Origin: Pseudomonas sp. N40(2020)
GTDB taxonomy: Bacteria; Pseudomonadota; Gammaproteobacteria; Pseudomonadales; Pseudomonadaceae
Assembly: GCF_014472415.1 (NCBI RefSeq)
Contig: NZ_JACSZV010000024.1
Span: 1 to 64,000 of the forward strand
Direction of reading: 5' to 3'
Length of the DNA: 64,000 nt
This document shows positions 1-8,509 of this stretch, piece by piece (position 1 is the first letter of the stretch; the number at the start of each line of letters is the position of its first letter). Below the pieces are notes generated by a model, which saw only the letters and a list, made by a program, of their open reading frames with translations, made no database searches and was not told the DNA's origin. The position numbers and the translations under genes are program-made.

Positions 1-62
1 GGCTGCGATCTTTTGATCTTGATCTTAAAAACAAATCAAAAGATCGCAGCCTGCGGCAGCTC
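1..62. repeat. Extragenic inverted repeat (GATCGCAGCC family)
   Basis: Two 17-bp arms, at 1-17 and 36-52, are perfect inverted copies built on GATCTTTTGAT/ATCAAAAGATC, followed by the GGCAGCTCCTACAGG tail. The same unit recurs at 14101, 32333 and 47669. It lies downstream of pcaC and may form a hairpin. From 65 to 134 I see nothing else. Confidence 0.8.
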
Positions 63-134
63 CTACAGGGAAAGTTGGTATACGCAGAATAGCCATTGTC
101 TGGCTTGCCAGCGATGGCGTGAGCTCAGGCACTA

Positions 135-527
135 TCACTCCCGGGATTCAACCCCCAACTCATCCCACACCGATTCGGCCAGATGGAACGTCGCATTCGC
201 CGCCGGAATCCCGCAATAGATCGCGCTCTGCATGATCACTTCCTTGATCTCGCTCCGGCTCACGCCGTTATTGGCGGCGGCGCGCAAATGAAGTTTCAGC
301 TCACCTTCGCGGTTCATGCCGATCAGCATGGCGATGGTGATCAGGCTGCGGGTATGCCGAGGCAAACCCGGGCGTGTCCAGATATCGCCCCAGGCGTGGC
401 GGGTGATCATCTCCTGGAATTCCGAGTTGAACTCGGTCAGTGTGGTCAGGCTGCGATCGACATGGGCATCGCCCAACACCGCGCGGCGTACCTGCATGCC
501 ATCGTCGTAACGTTGTTTCTCGTCCAC
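135..527 (-). CDS. pcaC: 4-carboxymuconolactone decarboxylase
   Basis: Decarboxylates gamma-carboxymuconolactone to 3-oxoadipate enol-lactone in the protocatechuate branch of the beta-ketoadipate pathway (cytoplasm). The 130-residue product matches the usual length of the stand-alone enzyme and carries the CMD-family core: RHAWGDIWTRPGL, then HLRAAANNGVSRSEIKEV with the conserved helix before the final AESVWDELG. I chose the GTG start at 527 because GAGGAAG sits 5-6 nt upstream; the longer frame to 644 would run inside pcaD. It is the last gene of the run, 10 bp after the pcaD stop, so it is almost surely co-transcribed with pcaTBD. Confidence 0.95.
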   Translation of the reverse strand: MDEKQRYDDGMQVRRAVLGDAHVDRSLTTLTEFNSEFQEMITRHAWGDIWTRPGLPRHTRSLITIAMLIGMNREGELKLHLRAAANNGVSRSEIKEVIMQSAIYCGIPAANATFHLAESVWDELGVESRE

Positions 528-537
528 AAAAACTTCC

Positions 538-1329
538 TCACTTAGCCTGCAAAAACGCCAACACACGATCACTGAAATCAGCGCCGGCTTGCACGTTGGA
601 CAAATGCGCCGCATAGAACTCGGCATACTCGGCGCCGTGCACATGCTCCTGAATGAAATGCCCGCCGGACGGCGGTGTCACTGCATCTTCAGTGCCGGCG
701 ATCACCAGCAACGGCACGTTGATCGAGGACAACTGCTCGCGGAAATCCGCATCACGTACCGCCGCGCAATTGGCCGCGTAGCCTTCAGGATGAGTGGCCG
801 CGAGCATGTCGGTAATCTGCTTGGCCGCGGCCGGATGGGCCTGCGAAAAATCCGGCGTAAACCAACGCGCAATCGATGCGTCACGCAGGGCAACCATGGC
901 TGCCGCGCCGTCGCGCAGCACGGTTTCGATGCGCGGGTTCCACACCGATGGATCGCCGATTTTCGCTGCGGTGTTGCACACAATCAGCTTGTTCAGACGC
1001 TCGCCGGCATTGATCCCCAGCCACTGGCCGATCAAGCCGCCCATCGACAGTCCGCAAAAATGCGCGCGCTCGATGTGCAGCGCATCCAGCAACCCAAGCA
1101 CGTCATGGCCCAATTGCTCGATGCTGTAAGGCCCCGGCGTTACCAGCGATTGGCCGTGGCCACGGGTGTCGAAACGCAGCACGCGAAAGTGCTCGGTAAA
1201 CGCCGGCATTTGCGCGTCCCACATGTGCAGATCGGTGCCCAGCGAGTTGGACAGCACCAGCACCGGCGCATCGACCGGGCCTTCCAATTGATAGTGCAGT
1301 TCGCCATCGGCGAGTTGAACGAAAGCCAC
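538..1329 (-). CDS. pcaD: 3-oxoadipate enol-lactonase
   Basis: Hydrolyses beta-ketoadipate enol-lactone to beta-ketoadipate. The product is 263 residues, the normal length for PcaD as a separate protein rather than the PcaL fusion with PcaC seen in some bacteria. It is an alpha/beta hydrolase: the nucleophile elbow GLSMGG puts Ser at about residue 95, the acid is the Asp of GTEDAVTPP, and the His lies in AAHLSN near the C-terminus. DTRGHGQS is the typical oxyanion-side loop. It starts 11 bp after the pcaB stop and ends 10 bp before pcaC. Confidence 0.96.
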   Translation of the reverse strand: MAFVQLADGELHYQLEGPVDAPVLVLSNSLGTDLHMWDAQMPAFTEHFRVLRFDTRGHGQSLVTPGPYSIEQLGHDVLGLLDALHIERAHFCGLSMGGLIGQWLGINAGERLNKLIVCNTAAKIGDPSVWNPRIETVLRDGAAAMVALRDASIARWFTPDFSQAHPAAAKQITDMLAATHPEGYAANCAAVRDADFREQLSSINVPLLVIAGTEDAVTPPSGGHFIQEHVHGAEYAEFYAAHLSNVQAGADFSDRVLAFLQAK

Positions 1330-1340
1330 AGCCCTCTCCT

Positions 1341-2705
1341 TCAGACAGTCAACGCGTTGTGTTCGGCCACCGCTCGCTCGACCCAGACTTGCGCCTGGCC
1401 GAGGTAATGGGCGGGGTTCAAAAGATGATCCAGTTCAGCGGCGCTAAGCTCGGCGGTGACTTTCGGCTCGTCACCGAGTACGGCACGCAAGTGGCGCTGT
1501 TCGGCCACCGCACGTTTGCAGCATTGTTCGAGCAGGTGATGCGCGGTGTCGCGGCCGACCCGTTGCGCGAGGACGATGCTCACTGCTTCGGCCAGCACCA
1601 GCCCTTGGGTCAATTCGAGATTGCGCGCCATGCGTGCGGCGTCGACTTCCAAACCGTCGGCCAATAATCGCGCCTGTTGCAGCGATCCCGAAACGAGGCA
1701 GCATATTTCCGGCAGGGTTTCCCATTCGGCATGCCACAGGCCGAGGCTGCGTTCGTGCTCTTGTGGCATCGCACTGAACAATGTCGACACCAGCCCCGGC
1801 ACGCGCGTCGCCGCGCCGATCAACACTGCCGCGCCCACCGGATTACGTTTGTGCGGCATGGTCGAGGAACCGCCCTTGCCCGGTGCCGACGGTTCGAAGA
1901 CTTCCGCCGCTTCGGTCTGCATCAACAAACTGATGTCGCGACCCAGCTTACCGAGGCTCCCGGCGATCAAACCAAGCGCCGCGCCAAACTCGACGATGCG
2001 ATCACGCTGGGTGTGCCATGGCTGTTCCGGCAGGGTCAGTTGCAGTTCCTCAGCCAAGGCCTGAGCGATCGGCAATGCCTGCTCGCCCAGCGCCGCGAGG
2101 GTGCCCGACGCGCCGCCGAATTGCAGCACCAGCAGACGCGGCTTGAGTTCGCGCAGACGCTGACGGCTGCGAGTCACAGCCCCCAGCCATCCGGCGATTT
2201 TCATGCCTAGGGTCACCGGTGTCGCGTGTTGCAACCAGGTGCGCCCGGCCAGCGGCGTAGCCGCATGACGCTGCGCTTGAGCGGCGAGTGAATCGGCGAG
2301 TTGCGCCAATTCCCCTTCGATCAAACCCAGCGCCTGACGCAATTGCAGAACCAGCCCGGAATCCATCACATCCTGACTGGTTGCGCCCAAATGCACATAA
2401 CGCTCGGCCTCGGCATCGGTGGCAGCAATCTGCTTGCCCAGCGCCTTGACCAGCGGAATTGCCGAATTACCGGCTGTGGCAATTGCCTCGCCCAGCGCCG
2501 CGAAGTCGTACAGCTCAGCGCTGCACGCGCTGGCTATCGGAACGACAGCGGACGCTGGAATCAGTCCGACCCGAGCCTCGGCCCGGGCCAGCGCTGCTTC
2601 GAAGTCGAGCATTGCCTGGACGCGGCCCTGATCGCAGAACACCTCGCGCATATCGCGGGCAGTGAAGTAGGCATCAAACAATTGATTGCCCGGTCGCTGA
2701 GTCAT
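1341..2705 (-). CDS. pcaB: 3-carboxy-cis,cis-muconate cycloisomerase
   Basis: Cyclises 3-carboxy-cis,cis-muconate to 4-carboxymuconolactone. This is a fumarase/aspartase superfamily protein of 454 residues; the signature GSSTMPHKRNP is at about residues 279-289, and TSQDVMDSG and the LQHATPVTLG region match the other two conserved blocks. The start at 2705 (MTQRPGNQ) fits the family N-terminus and has AAGGA upstream; an upstream ATG at 2747 would lie inside the pcaT stop region and looks wrong. It is 46 bp from pcaT and 11 bp from pcaD, consistent with a pcaTBDC transcription unit. Confidence 0.95.
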   Translation of the reverse strand: MTQRPGNQLFDAYFTARDMREVFCDQGRVQAMLDFEAALARAEARVGLIPASAVVPIASACSAELYDFAALGEAIATAGNSAIPLVKALGKQIAATDAEAERYVHLGATSQDVMDSGLVLQLRQALGLIEGELAQLADSLAAQAQRHAATPLAGRTWLQHATPVTLGMKIAGWLGAVTRSRQRLRELKPRLLVLQFGGASGTLAALGEQALPIAQALAEELQLTLPEQPWHTQRDRIVEFGAALGLIAGSLGKLGRDISLLMQTEAAEVFEPSAPGKGGSSTMPHKRNPVGAAVLIGAATRVPGLVSTLFSAMPQEHERSLGLWHAEWETLPEICCLVSGSLQQARLLADGLEVDAARMARNLELTQGLVLAEAVSIVLAQRVGRDTAHHLLEQCCKRAVAEQRHLRAVLGDEPKVTAELSAAELDHLLNPAHYLGQAQVWVERAVAEHNALTV

Positions 2706-2751
2706 AAACAGTCCTTGCCGGCGCGGGCCATGGCGACCCGCGCGCATCGGT

Positions 2752-4047
2752 TTAGAGATCGTGGTGCAAATATTTCGCCTGTTTCGGCAGACGCAGACTG
2801 AACAGGAACGCCACCGCCATCATCAGCGTGACGTACCAGTAAAAGGCGTTTTCCATGCCGCCGGCCTTCAGGCTCAGGGCAACGAATTCCGCCGAACCGC
2901 CGAAGATCGCGTTGGCCACCGCATAAGCCAGGCCCACGCCAAGGGCGCGGACTTCAGGCGGGAACATTTCGGCTTTCACCAGGCCGCTGATCGAGGTGTA
3001 GAAACTGACAATGGCCAGCGCAATGGTGATCAGTACAAAAGCCAGAAACGGACTGCTGACGCCCTTCAGGCTGAGCAGGATCGGCACGGTGAACAGCGTA
3101 CCGAGCGCGCCGAACCAGAGCATCGAGCTACGTCGGCCGATCTTGTCGGCGAGCATGCCGAACAGCGGTTGCATGCACATATACAAGAACAGCGCGCCGG
3201 TCATGATGTAGCTGGCGGTCTTGGCGTGCATGCCGGCAGTGTTCACCAGATATTTCTGCATGTACGTGGTGAAGGTGTAGAAAATCAGCGAGCCACCGGC
3301 GGTATAACCCAGCACAGTGATAAACGCGGCTTTGTGATCGCGAAACAGCGCACGGATGCTGCCGGCATCCTTGTTCTCGCGCATTTCCTTGCTGGTGGTT
3401 TCTTTCAGCGAACGACGCAGGAACAGCGAAATCAACGCCGCCACCGCACCGACCACGAACGGAATCCGCCAGCCGTAGGCGCGCAGGTCATCTTCGGTGA
3501 GGAACTGCTGAAGCACCACCACCAAGGACACCGCCAGCAATTGCCCGCCAATCAACGTCACGTACTGGAACGAGGCGAAGAACCCGCGCTGGCCCTTGAG
3601 CGCAACTTCACTCATGTAAGTCGCAGTGGTGCCGTATTCGCCACCCACCGACAAACCTTGCAGCAGACGTGCGAACAGCAACAGCACCGGCGCCCAGACG
3701 CCGATGTCCTTGTAGGTCGGCAGACAGGCGATCAGCAATGAGCCGAAGCACATCATCAGAATCGAAATCAGCATCGAGTTTTTGCGCCCGTGCTTATCCG
3801 CCACGCGCCCGAAGATCCAGCCACCAATCGGTCGCATCAGAAACCCGGCAGCGAATACACCGGCGGTGTTGACCAGTTGTACCGTCGGGTTGTCGGAAGG
3901 GAAAAACGCCGGGGCAAAATAGATCGCGCAGAAGGCGTAGACGTAGAAGTCGAACCATTCGACGAGGTTGCCGGACGAAGCGCCGACAATGGCAAAGATG
4001 CGCTTACTGCGCTCTTCGCCGGTGTAATGGGCTGTGGTGGTTGTCAT
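2752..4047 (-). CDS. pcaT: MFS dicarboxylate/aromatic-acid pathway transporter
   Basis: Inner-membrane MFS symporter of the metabolite:H+ symporter family (KgtP/ProP-like), 431 residues with about 12 hydrophobic segments. Visible family motifs are the loop 2-3 GRVADKHGRK and the second-half equivalent GMLADKIGRR, plus GASSGNLVEWFDFYVYAF at the start of TM1, typical of alpha-ketoglutarate permease relatives. The position between pcaHG and pcaBDC matches PcaT, proposed to import beta-ketoadipate or related dicarboxylates. Substrate is inferred from context only. It is preceded by a 119-bp gap holding a strong palindrome, so it may head its own transcript or be read through from pcaG. Confidence 0.85.
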   Translation of the reverse strand: MTTTTAHYTGEERSKRIFAIVGASSGNLVEWFDFYVYAFCAIYFAPAFFPSDNPTVQLVNTAGVFAAGFLMRPIGGWIFGRVADKHGRKNSMLISILMMCFGSLLIACLPTYKDIGVWAPVLLLFARLLQGLSVGGEYGTTATYMSEVALKGQRGFFASFQYVTLIGGQLLAVSLVVVLQQFLTEDDLRAYGWRIPFVVGAVAALISLFLRRSLKETTSKEMRENKDAGSIRALFRDHKAAFITVLGYTAGGSLIFYTFTTYMQKYLVNTAGMHAKTASYIMTGALFLYMCMQPLFGMLADKIGRRSSMLWFGALGTLFTVPILLSLKGVSSPFLAFVLITIALAIVSFYTSISGLVKAEMFPPEVRALGVGLAYAVANAIFGGSAEFVALSLKAGGMENAFYWYVTLMMAVAFLFSLRLPKQAKYLHHDL

Positions 4048-4122
4048 TGTTTTTCACTCGATAGGGACAGTGAGAGTCTAGACACACTTTGCAACAGTCC
4101 CGTTCCACAGGTACATCAGCAA

Positions 4123-4155
4123 TGATCGTTCCCACGCAGAGCGTGGGAACGATCA
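4123..4155. repeat. Perfect 15-bp-arm palindrome between pcaG and pcaT
   Basis: The arms TGATCGTTCCCACGC and GCGTGGGAACGATCA flank a 3-nt AGA loop. There is no following T run on either strand, so it looks like a Pseudomonas extragenic palindrome rather than a classic terminator, although it could reduce read-through from pcaG into pcaT. Confidence 0.75.
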
Positions 4156-4166
4156 GTAGACAGCGA

Positions 4167-4733
4167 TCAATAATCGAAGAAAACCGTCTCGGCATCTGTG
4201 CCCTGCAGGATCACATTCCACTGGTACACACCCGACGCATCGGGCTTTGCCAGCAACGTCGTGCGGCGCTCGGCCGGCACACACTCCAGCAGCGAGTCAT
4301 TCACGTTCGCCGGCTCGCCGTCAAAATAGATCCGCGTCAACAAGTGCTTCACCAACCCGCGAGCAAACACCAACACCACCAGATGCGGCGCCTGGGTCGA
4401 GCCCTTCAAACCCTCGACCGTGCCTGGCTTGATCGTGGTGAAACGGAAACGCCCTTCGGCATCCACCGGCACCCGACCAAAACCTTCGAAGTGCGGGTCC
4501 AACGGTTTGTCCTGCTCGTCTTCCGGATGGTCGTATTTGCCGGCGGCGTTGGCTTGCCAGACTTCGAGCATGGCGTCATTAACCACATCGCCGTTGCCAT
4601 CGACGACTTGTCCGGTGATCGCCACACGCTCGCCGAGGGTCAGCTCATTGGCGAGGTTTTCACGGTTCAGCCAGGTCAGACCGATGTGGTAGTAAGGCCC
4701 GACGGTGTGGGACGTGGTCGCATTCAGGGTCAT
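4167..4733 (-). CDS. pcaG: Protocatechuate 3,4-dioxygenase alpha subunit
   Basis: Structural alpha subunit of the intradiol ring-cleaving dioxygenase that opens protocatechuate to 3-carboxy-cis,cis-muconate. 188 residues, with the family landmarks TVGPYYHIGL at the N-terminus, DAMLEVWQANAAGKYDHP and PHLVVLVFARGL. The position equivalent to the His-x-His iron ligands of the beta subunit is HLVV, so this chain does not bind iron, as expected for PcaG. The start at 4733 (MTLNATTS) is chosen over the ATG at 4760, which overlaps pcaH; the pcaH stop and this ATG are one base apart, implying translational coupling. Confidence 0.96.
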   Translation of the reverse strand: MTLNATTSHTVGPYYHIGLTWLNRENLANELTLGERVAITGQVVDGNGDVVNDAMLEVWQANAAGKYDHPEDEQDKPLDPHFEGFGRVPVDAEGRFRFTTIKPGTVEGLKGSTQAPHLVVLVFARGLVKHLLTRIYFDGEPANVNDSLLECVPAERRTTLLAKPDASGVYQWNVILQGTDAETVFFDY

Positions 4734-4734
4734 C

Positions 4735-5439
4735 TTATTTCTCCATCGGCGTGGCATCACGGCCGCGCAGCACGATGTCCCAACGGTAACCGAGGGCGTA
4801 GGACGGAATGGTTTTTTCCAGATCGAAAGCAGCGATCAGGCGTTCCTTGGCGGACGTATCCGGTACGCAGTTGTAGATCGGGTCGTAGGCCAGCAACGGG
4901 TCACCGGGGAAATACATCTGCGTCACCAAGCGGGTCAGTATGCTCGGCCCGAACAGCGAGAAATGGATGTGCGCCGGGCGCCAGGCGTTGTGGTGGTTAC
5001 CCCACGGATAGGCGCCGGGCTTGATGGTCTGGAACTGATACCAGCCATCGGCGTCGGTCACGGTGCGACCGGTGCCGGTGAAGTTCGGGTCCAGCGGCGC
5101 ATCGTGCAGGTCGCGCGGGTGGTTGTAGCGGCCGGCGGCGTTGGCCTGCCAGATTTCTACGAGAATCCCCGGCACCGGCAGGCCGTTTTCGTCGAGCACA
5201 CGGCCGTGGATGATGATCCGCTCGCCCTGTGGTTCGCCGTCATGCTGGGCGGTCAGGTCGTTGTCCTTTTCGGCCACACGCTCGGCGCCGATGGTCGGGC
5301 CGGTGATTTCCGACAGCGAGTGGGGCAGAAACACCAACGGCTTGGAGGGCGAGCGCAAATTGGTGGATTGATACGTCGGGTGCAGGTACTCAGGCTGGGT
5401 GCCTTCCTGCGGACGACGGTAGCCAGGCTTGTCAGTCAT
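4735..5439 (-). CDS. pcaH: Protocatechuate 3,4-dioxygenase beta subunit
   Basis: Catalytic, Fe(III)-bearing subunit of protocatechuate 3,4-dioxygenase, 234 residues. The four iron ligands can be read directly: Tyr105 in GRYNHPRD, Tyr144 in GAYPWGN, and His157 and His159 in RPAHIHFSLFG. Their spacings (39, 13 and 2 residues) equal those of the P. putida enzyme ligands Tyr408, Tyr447, His460 and His462. It lies 36 bp after pcaF and one base before pcaG. In P. putida KT2440, pcaHG is a locus separate from the other pca genes; here it is inside the main cluster. Confidence 0.97.
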   Translation of the reverse strand: MTDKPGYRRPQEGTQPEYLHPTYQSTNLRSPSKPLVFLPHSLSEITGPTIGAERVAEKDNDLTAQHDGEPQGERIIIHGRVLDENGLPVPGILVEIWQANAAGRYNHPRDLHDAPLDPNFTGTGRTVTDADGWYQFQTIKPGAYPWGNHHNAWRPAHIHFSLFGPSILTRLVTQMYFPGDPLLAYDPIYNCVPDTSAKERLIAAFDLEKTIPSYALGYRWDIVLRGRDATPMEK

Positions 5440-5475
5440 TTCGCTTTCCTCTGTTCTTATTCGTCACGGCTTGCG

Positions 5476-6681
5476 TCAGACGCGTTCGATGGCCAAGGCA
5501 AGTCCTTGGCCGACACCGACGCACATGGTCGCCAGACCTTTCTTGCCACCGGTCTTTTCCAGCTGATGCAGCGCGGTCAGCACCAGGCGCGCACCGCTCA
5601 TGCCCAACGGGTGACCCAAGGCAATCGCGCCGCCATTCGGGTTGACCTGCGCGGCGTCGTCCGCCAAGCCCAGTTCCCGCAGCACCGCCAAACCCTGGCT
5701 GGCAAACGCTTCGTTGAGTTCGATCACATCGAAATCGCTGACCGCCACACCTAGACGCTCGATCAGTTTACGCACCGCTGGCACCGGGCCGATGCCCATT
5801 ACCCGTGGCGCGACACCGGCACTGGCCATGCCCAGCACTTTGGCGCGGGCGGTCAAACCGTGTTTTTTCACCGCTTCGGCCGAGGCCAGAATCAGCGCGG
5901 CGGCGCCGTCGTTCACGCCCGAGGCATTGCCGGCGGTGACAGTCTTGTCCGGGCCGTTGACCGGTTTCAGTTTGGTCAGCGCTTCGATCGTTGTGTCTGC
6001 GCGCGGGTGTTCATCCTGGCTGACCACCGTTTCGCCCTTCTTGTGGGCGATCCGTACTTCGACGATTTCTTCAGCGAAGTAGCCAGCGGCCTGCGCGGCG
6101 GCTGTCCGTTGCTGACTGCGCAGGGCGAAAGCGTCCTGATCCTCGCGGGAAACTTCGTAATCGTCAGCGACGTTGTCGGCGGTCTGCGGCATCGCGTCGA
6201 CGCCGTACTGGGCTTTCATCAACGGGTTGATGAAGCGCCAGCCGATGGTGGTGTCTTCCAGTTTCATATTGCGTGAGAACGCTGCATCAGCCTTGCCCAT
6301 CACGAACGGTGCGCGGGACATCGACTCGACGCCGCCGGCAATCGCCAGCTCCATCTCGCCGCTGGCGATGGCGCGAAACGCCGTGCCGATCGCATCCATG
6401 CCCGAAGCGCAGAGGCGATTGAGGGTCACGCCGGGCACGGTTTCCGGCAGGCCTGCCAGCAGCAGCGCCATGCGTGCGACGTTGCGGTTGTCTTCGCCAG
6501 CCTGGTTGGCGCAGCCGAGGAACACCTCGTCGATTGCACTCCAGTCCACCGACGGGTTGCGTTCCATCAGCGCCTTGATCGGCACAGCGGCCAGATCGTC
6601 GGCGCGAACGGCGGACAAACCACCGCCGAAACGGCCGATGGGGGTACGAATCGCATCGCAGATATAAACGTCACGCATCAT
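5476..6681 (-). CDS. pcaF: 3-oxoadipyl-CoA thiolase
   Basis: Cleaves beta-ketoadipyl-CoA to succinyl-CoA and acetyl-CoA, the last step of the pathway. 401 residues, full thiolase: the acyl-enzyme Cys91 in NRLCASGMDA, His357 in GHPLGMSGAR and the proton-relay Cys387 in CVGVGQG. GGVESMSRAPFV is the usual loop. A second ATG directly follows the first. The start overlaps the pcaJ stop by 4 bp (ATGA), so the transferase and thiolase are translationally coupled. Confidence 0.96.
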   Translation of the reverse strand: MMRDVYICDAIRTPIGRFGGGLSAVRADDLAAVPIKALMERNPSVDWSAIDEVFLGCANQAGEDNRNVARMALLLAGLPETVPGVTLNRLCASGMDAIGTAFRAIASGEMELAIAGGVESMSRAPFVMGKADAAFSRNMKLEDTTIGWRFINPLMKAQYGVDAMPQTADNVADDYEVSREDQDAFALRSQQRTAAAQAAGYFAEEIVEVRIAHKKGETVVSQDEHPRADTTIEALTKLKPVNGPDKTVTAGNASGVNDGAAALILASAEAVKKHGLTARAKVLGMASAGVAPRVMGIGPVPAVRKLIERLGVAVSDFDVIELNEAFASQGLAVLRELGLADDAAQVNPNGGAIALGHPLGMSGARLVLTALHQLEKTGGKKGLATMCVGVGQGLALAIERV

Positions 6682-7457
6682 GCTTCTCCCGGTGCCTGAC
6701 CGTGCGCCGCAGCGGTGCGCGCTTCGAGATCACGCAACGCAGTCAGCTCGACCTCGGTCGGCTCGGCGGTTTGTTCAACATTGTCGGCAAAGCGGATCGC
6801 CCAACCGGTGGCGGCAACCACTTGCTCGCGAGTCACGCCCGGGTGCAGTGCGGTGACCACGAATTCGTGAGTGCCCTCCTCCGGTTCCATGATGCACAGG
6901 TCGGTGATGATGCCGACCGGACCGGCGCCCGGCAGGCCCAGACGCTTGCGCGAATCGCCGCCCTCGCCATGACCGACCGAGGTGATGAAATCGAGCTTGT
7001 CGACAAACGAGCGCGCCGACTGTTTAAGGATGATCAGTACACTCTTCGCCGAGCCGGCAATCTCCGGCGCGCCGCCGGCTCCCGGCAGACGCACTTTCGG
7101 CGAATGGTAATCGCCGACCACAGTGGTGTTGATGTTGCCGAAACGGTCGACCTGCGCCGCGCCGAGAAAACCGACGTCGATGCGTCCGCCCTGCAACCAG
7201 TAGCGAAAAATCTCACCGGTCGGCACGACGGTGTCAGCGGTTTCCGCCAACTCGCCGTCACCGATGGACAGCGGCAGCACGCTTGGTTTGGCGCCAATCG
7301 GGCCGGATTCGTAAATCAGCACCACGTCCGGCGATGAAGTCAGGCGCGCGAGGTTGGCGGCTTTCGACGGCAGGCCGATGCCGACGAAGCACACCGAGCC
7401 GTTCTTCAGGCGACGGGCTGCGGCGACGGTCATCATTTCATTAGTGGTGTAAGTCAT
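6678..7457 (-). CDS. pcaJ: 3-oxoadipate CoA-transferase subunit B
   Basis: Beta subunit of the succinyl-CoA:3-oxoadipate CoA-transferase that activates beta-ketoadipate. 259 residues, family I CoA-transferase; the expected catalytic Glu is Glu50 in IYESGPIG. At 259 residues it is longer than P. putida PcaJ (about 213) and matches the larger CatJ type known from P. knackmussii B13. The start codon shares one base with the pcaI stop (TAATG), and its own stop overlaps pcaF. Function is firm from context; whether the symbol should be pcaJ or catJ is a naming matter. Confidence 0.92.
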   Translation of the reverse strand: MTYTTNEMMTVAAARRLKNGSVCFVGIGLPSKAANLARLTSSPDVVLIYESGPIGAKPSVLPLSIGDGELAETADTVVPTGEIFRYWLQGGRIDVGFLGAAQVDRFGNINTTVVGDYHSPKVRLPGAGGAPEIAGSAKSVLIILKQSARSFVDKLDFITSVGHGEGGDSRKRLGLPGAGPVGIITDLCIMEPEEGTHEFVVTALHPGVTREQVVAATGWAIRFADNVEQTAEPTEVELTALRDLEARTAAAHGQAPGEA

Positions 7458-8314
7458 TACTTGGCCTCCGAAGCAGCGGCCAACTTGGCCTGGAACTCGC
7501 TGAAATCAGCGCAGCCATGGATGTATTCGTTGATCCACGCGGTAAACGTCTCACGGTCGCGGGCAATCGGGTCCCACGCCTGATAGAAACGATTGTCACG
7601 CTCGGTGTAACCGTGGGCGTAGGAAGGATGCGCGCCGCCCGGGACGTGACAGACCGCGCTCAAGGCCCAGGTCGGCAGCACGCAGGCGTTCATCGGTGCG
7701 TTGAGGTTGTCGACGATTTCCTCGACGGTAACGATGCAGCGTTTGGCAGCCAGTGCGGCTTCTTTCTGCACGCCGAGAATGCCCCACAGCAACACGTTGC
7801 CTTGGCGGTCGGCTTTCTGCGCGTGGATCACAGTGACGTCCGGGCGCACCGACGGCACCGCCGCCAGCACTTCTCCGGTGAACGGGCAGGTGACGGATTT
7901 GATCAGCGGGTTGACCTTCGGCAGGTCGGAGCCGGCGTAGGCGCGCAGCACAGCGAACGGCAGGCCAGAAGCGCCGGCGACGTAGGCATTGGCCAGGTCG
8001 GCGTGGCTGTGTTCTTCGATTTCCAGCGGGTGCGGCCATTGTTTCTCGACAGCATCGCGCAGACGATGCAGCGAACCCACACCCGGATTGCCACCCCAAG
8101 AGAAGATCAGCTTGCGCGCACAGCCGGCGCCGATCAGTTGGTCGTAGATCAGGTCAGGCGTCATCCGCACCAGGGTCAGATCTTTCTTGCCCTGACGAAT
8201 GATCTCATGACCCGCCGCCGTAGGGATCAGGTGAGTGAAGCCTTCGAGCGCAACGGTGTCGCCGTCGTTGACGAATTGCTTCACCGCGTCGTGCAGCGAA
8301 AGGATCTCAGCCAT
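7457..8314 (-). CDS. pcaI: 3-oxoadipate CoA-transferase subunit A
   Basis: Alpha subunit of 3-oxoadipate CoA-transferase, 285 residues. It has the CoA-transferase family I glycine loop (GGNPGVGS) and the DGDTVALEGF N-terminal block. Its size fits the CatI type (about 280 residues) rather than the short P. putida PcaI (about 230). It is the first gene of pcaIJFHG, with a 195-bp upstream region carrying paired PcaR-like boxes at 8416-8449, so induction by beta-ketoadipate through PcaR is likely. Confidence 0.92.
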   Translation of the reverse strand: MAEILSLHDAVKQFVNDGDTVALEGFTHLIPTAAGHEIIRQGKKDLTLVRMTPDLIYDQLIGAGCARKLIFSWGGNPGVGSLHRLRDAVEKQWPHPLEIEEHSHADLANAYVAGASGLPFAVLRAYAGSDLPKVNPLIKSVTCPFTGEVLAAVPSVRPDVTVIHAQKADRQGNVLLWGILGVQKEAALAAKRCIVTVEEIVDNLNAPMNACVLPTWALSAVCHVPGGAHPSYAHGYTERDNRFYQAWDPIARDRETFTAWINEYIHGCADFSEFQAKLAAASEAK

Positions 8315-8415
8315 GGAGCGGGCTCCCGTTTTTGTAGTGGATCGCCAGTGATAAAAAAGGCGCGAGGTTCAGCGCCGGAGTCACTGCAGATTAAGCCTGG
8401 GAAATTTGCCAAACA

Positions 8416-8449
8416 ATCCGATAATCGACTCAGTGTTCGTTTATCGAAC
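8416..8449 (-). promoter_or_regulatory. Paired PcaR-like operator upstream of pcaI
   Basis: The minus-strand box at 8449-8435 reads GTTCGATAAACGAAC, 13 of 15 matches to the remembered PcaR consensus GTTCGATAATCGCAC. A second, weaker box (10 of 15) is at 8416-8430, with exactly 4 nt between them. The pair lies about 100-135 bp before the pcaI start. Confidence 0.75.
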
Positions 8450-8477
8450 GGATTGTTACCCACCTATCTTTGTGTGT

Positions 8478-8494
8478 TGGCTGCGATCTTTTCA
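8478..8494. repeat. Half copy of the GATCGCAGCC extragenic repeat
   Basis: TTGGCTGCGATCTTTT is one arm of the repeat family seen complete at 1-62 and 32333-32408; no opposite arm is present. It sits just after the pcaK stop. Confidence 0.5.
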
Positions 8495-8509
8495 ATCTAC
8501 AGCGCGATA

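Noticed and set aside
3738..4125. Plus-strand frames over the start of pcaT
   Set aside because: Antisense shadows of pcaT and its leader with no motif.
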